From positions 1 through 6,780 of the forward strand of contig JAHJDS010000522.1 of assembly GCA_018812395.1 (NCBI GenBank): 6,780 nucleotides of DNA, read 5' to 3'. Under the pieces are notes generated by a model. It did not search any database and had not been told where the DNA came from. It saw only the letters and a program-made list of their open reading frames with translations. The translations under genes and the position numbers were made by a program. This DNA comes from Pseudomonadota bacterium. GTDB taxonomy: Bacteria; Desulfobacterota; Desulfarculia; Desulfarculales; JAHJDS01. This document shows positions 5,733-6,780 of the stretch, piece after piece (the first letter of the stretch is position 1; every line of letters starts with the position of its first letter).

Positions 5733-6347
5733 TCATCGTTGTGGAGCCCACTCCTCTAAATCAACAGGTTTATATCTCGGCCCTGGCGGTTCGGTTTTAT
5801 CAATATACTGGGCCAAATCGTCGGATACCGTGAAGTGGAATTCACTCTTAAGATTGGTTCTCTTTTTCCGATTTATCTTGTTGACCCATCCGAGGAGCTT
5901 TACCGAGTAGCGACCGGGCGGCCAATCTGGAATGACTTGTGGGTCAACTAATTCAAACTCAATGAAGACTTGTTTACTGCTCTTACCGGCCAACGACACC
6001 GGGTACACGTCTGCCTCAGGTTCGCGGTCAAGGGTGCCAGATTTATGTTTGACGAAGATGCGCCATTGATACCTATTGGCCGTGTTTCCGGGTGGAGTAA
6101 CGTCGGCCTCCAAACGATGCAAGGTCCCGGTCTTTACGGCCTTATTGACAAGGTTAGCACCCAGCTGGAACTTCCTGCAGCCTCCACCTTGCGAAATGAC
6201 TAAAGTCATACGATCGCCTGAGTAAATCGCAAACCGCGCCTTCTCAAGAAAATGCTTGTAAAATGTATAGATGCCTGTCAATAAAGCTACAGCGGCAACG
6301 ATGATCTGGAAGGTGCTAAGCGTGCCGAAAAATTGCTCTATGTACAT
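5733..6347 (-). CDS. Single-pass membrane-anchored beta-rich protein, unknown function
   Basis: I chose ATG 6347 (204 residues) because GGAG lies 8 bases upstream; a GTG at 6356 would overlap that ribosome site. A hydrophobic helix spans about residues 11-30 (IIVAAVALLTGIYTFY), followed by KHFLEKAR. The positive-inside rule would then put the long C-terminal part in the cytoplasm. Residues 40-175 alternate hydrophobic and polar residues in beta-strand fashion; PPGRYSVKLLGWV (143-155) looks like the closing strands of an immunoglobulin-like sandwich. The tail from about 180 is charged and proline-rich. I do not recognise the family. It is convergent with the dehydratase-like gene, with 53 bases between. 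Codons are clearly less GC-biased than in the flanking metabolic genes, which suggests acquired DNA. Anchoring in a defence or signalling system is possible but no partner gene is visible. Confidence 0.75.
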   Translation of the reverse strand: MYIEQFFGTLSTFQIIVAAVALLTGIYTFYKHFLEKARFAIYSGDRMTLVISQGGGCRKFQLGANLVNKAVKTGTLHRLEADVTPPGNTANRYQWRIFVKHKSGTLDREPEADVYPVSLAGKSSKQVFIEFELVDPQVIPDWPPGRYSVKLLGWVNKINRKKRTNLKSEFHFTVSDDLAQYIDKTEPPGPRYKPVDLEEWAPQR

Positions 6348-6365
6348 TACGCACACTCCAAATGA

Positions 6366-6488
6366 TTAGAGTATTACATATAGGCGGACCTCTCCTATAA
6401 TTTCCTGTCGTATAGAAGAAAGGTCCACTCGCTGGGCCAGTTCAGGCAACTGATCGACATTGGTGCTTTGTTCACTAATTTCAATCAT
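6366..6488 (-). CDS. Possible 40-residue leader peptide or small protein
   Basis: The ATG at 6488 opens 40 codons ending in TAA, beginning MIEISEQSTNVDQLPEL and continuing as a likely amphipathic helix with acidic residues (RQEIIGEVRLYVIL). GAGG lies 10 bases upstream, and the stop is 18 bases before the membrane protein start, as in an operon. Against it, a promoter-like pair (6484-6511) would start transcription inside the ORF. I know no family for it. Coding status is uncertain. Confidence 0.3.
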   Translation of the reverse strand: MIEISEQSTNVDQLPELAQRVDLSSIRQEIIGEVRLYVIL

Positions 6489-6511
6489 ACCATGCTGGCC
6501 TCAACTGTCAC
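6484..6511 (-). promoter_or_regulatory. Promoter-like pair upstream of the membrane protein
   Basis: On the minus strand GTGACA (6506-6511) is followed after 16 bases by TATGAT (6484-6489), each 5/6 to consensus. The predicted start near 6477 gives a leader of about 130 bases before ATG 6347. It overlaps the start of the possible 40-residue ORF, so at most one reading of this stretch is complete. Confidence 0.4.
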
Positions 6512-6548
6512 TAAAAACTGTTGATACGGAATCGATGGTAACGGCATG

Positions 6549-6624
6549 CTTTTCCGGGTGGCCCAGATAGTTTGCTGTCTGGGTGTCGCCGGCACCAGAG
6601 GGGCGGCCGAGGCATCCGGAAAAG
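6549..6624 (+). ncRNA. Candidate structured RNA element
   Basis: An outer 9-bp stem, CTTTTCCGG (6549-6557) with CCGGAAAAG (6616-6624), encloses a hairpin CCCAGATAG-TTTG-CTGTCTGGG (6562-6583) and a smaller GGTG/CACC stem (6582-6596). The inner hairpin has a U-G wobble as plus RNA but a C-A mismatch as minus RNA, favouring the plus strand. No plus promoter is convincing (the best is TTGGTG, 17 bases, AATCAT, ending at 6488), and it matches no riboswitch class I recognise. Confidence 0.3.
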
Positions 6625-6650
6625 AAATCAAAAAGGAATAAGACCGCCAT

Positions 6651-6685
6651 GGTTGCGGGGGGTTTTCTTCCAGCCCCCCGCGACC
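6651..6685 (+). repeat. Palindromic hairpin 1 of three
   Basis: GGTTGCGGGGGG (6651-6662) pairs with CCCCCCGCGACC (6674-6685) over 12 bp with one U-G wobble in plus-strand RNA; the loop is 11 bases. There is no T-run after it. Confidence 0.6.
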
Positions 6686-6693
6686 CCCCAGGA

Positions 6694-6725
6694 CCAGAGG
6701 GGCCTCGGTCGCAAGGCCCCTCTGG
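6694..6725. repeat. Palindromic hairpin 2 of three
   Basis: CCAGAGGGGCCT (6694-6705) and AGGCCCCTCTGG (6714-6725) form a perfect 12-bp stem with an 8-base loop. The left arm is partly duplicated at 6594-6604 (ACCAGAGGGGC), which could pair alternatively with the same right arm. Confidence 0.65.
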
Positions 6726-6736
6726 ACTCCCCTGCG

Positions 6737-6763
6737 ACTTAGGGGAAACTGTTTCCCCTAAGT
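6737..6763. repeat. Palindromic hairpin 3 of three
   Basis: ACTTAGGGGAAA (6737-6748) and TTTCCCCTAAGT (6752-6763) form a perfect 12-bp stem closing on a CTG loop. With the two preceding hairpins this makes a run of equal-length stems 8-11 bases apart, resembling intergenic palindromic repeat units of Desulfovibrio-like genomes (recollection, not checked). Confidence 0.65.
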
Positions 6764-6780
6764 ACCCCTCACGGTCGAGC

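Larger units (their letters stand above)
6357..6780. other. Non-coding right end rich in inverted repeats
   Basis: No well-supported protein gene is seen here. The stretch holds a minus-strand promoter-like pair and a 40-codon possible ORF upstream of the membrane protein. An imperfect inverted repeat (GGACCT at 6386-6391, AGGTCC at 6421-6426, with CTATA/TATAG inside) lies in its leader. A nested structure at 6549-6624 and three hairpins to 6763 follow. AACTGT occurs twice, at 6503-6520. Confidence 0.55.

Noticed and set aside
6546..6644. Plus-strand 32-codon frame ending in TAA before the hairpins
   Set aside because: No ribosome site and an upstream in-frame stop; it is better explained as part of the inverted-repeat structure.
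6501..6650. Minus-strand 49-codon frame beginning MAVLFLFDFFSG, 12 bases before the 40-codon ORF
   Set aside because: No ribosome site close to the ATG and it covers the inverted repeats of 6549-6624; it reads somewhat protein-like but the evidence is too thin to call.
6649..6780. Plus-strand frame from ATG 6649, open to the window end
   Set aside because: Proline/glycine-rich translation produced by the palindromic hairpins; the ribosome site AAGGA is 11 bases away and weak.

Overview
The window is GC-rich with strong third-position GC in most genes. It looks like chromosome from an anaerobic Desulfobacterota-type (former Deltaproteobacteria) bacterium. That is inference, based on three things: a receiver-like/PilZ protein of a type I associate with that phylum, a flavin/[4Fe-4S] dehydratase-like enzyme of the 4-hydroxybutyryl-CoA dehydratase family, and G/C-rich palindromic hairpins of a kind I remember from Desulfovibrio-like genomes.

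Left part (1-1827, minus strand): a compact three-gene operon read right to left. It holds a small cupin, a PaaI-type hotdog thioesterase and a MetE/UROD-like methyltransferase-fold protein. The last runs off the left edge, so only its final residues are missing. Gaps are 5 and 30 bases and each gene has its own Shine-Dalgarno. A divergent plus-strand gene (2006-2404) encodes a small exported cysteine-rich protein and ends in a strong hairpin.

Middle (2405-3510): two more hairpins lie in the space between convergent genes. Then comes a minus-strand, visibly AT-richer gene for a TIGR02594-type cysteine/histidine peptidoglycan hydrolase without a signal peptide. It has a near-consensus sigma-70 promoter and a long leader carrying a perfect 18-bp palindrome. 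The rest of 3047-3510 is non-coding as far as I can see.

Right-centre (3511-5679, plus strand): a GTG-started receiver-like/PilZ protein is followed after 48 bases by a 477-residue enzyme of the 4-hydroxybutyryl-CoA dehydratase / 4-hydroxyphenylacetate 3-hydroxylase family. It keeps the likely iron-sulfur ligands (with CxxC in place of CxxxC) but, by comparison with the clostridial enzyme as I remember it, lacks several catalytic residues. It is probably a paralogue with a different reaction.

Right end (5680-6780): a minus-strand AT-richer gene for a single-pass membrane-anchored beta-rich protein of unknown function. Its upstream region holds a promoter-like pair that competes with a possible 40-codon leader ORF. 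The last 240 bases are packed with inverted repeats: a nested structure at 6549-6624, then three consecutive 12-bp hairpins. G-U wobbles suggest that these act as plus-strand RNA, if transcribed at all.

No tRNA, rRNA, CRISPR array, transposase or integrase gene is visible.
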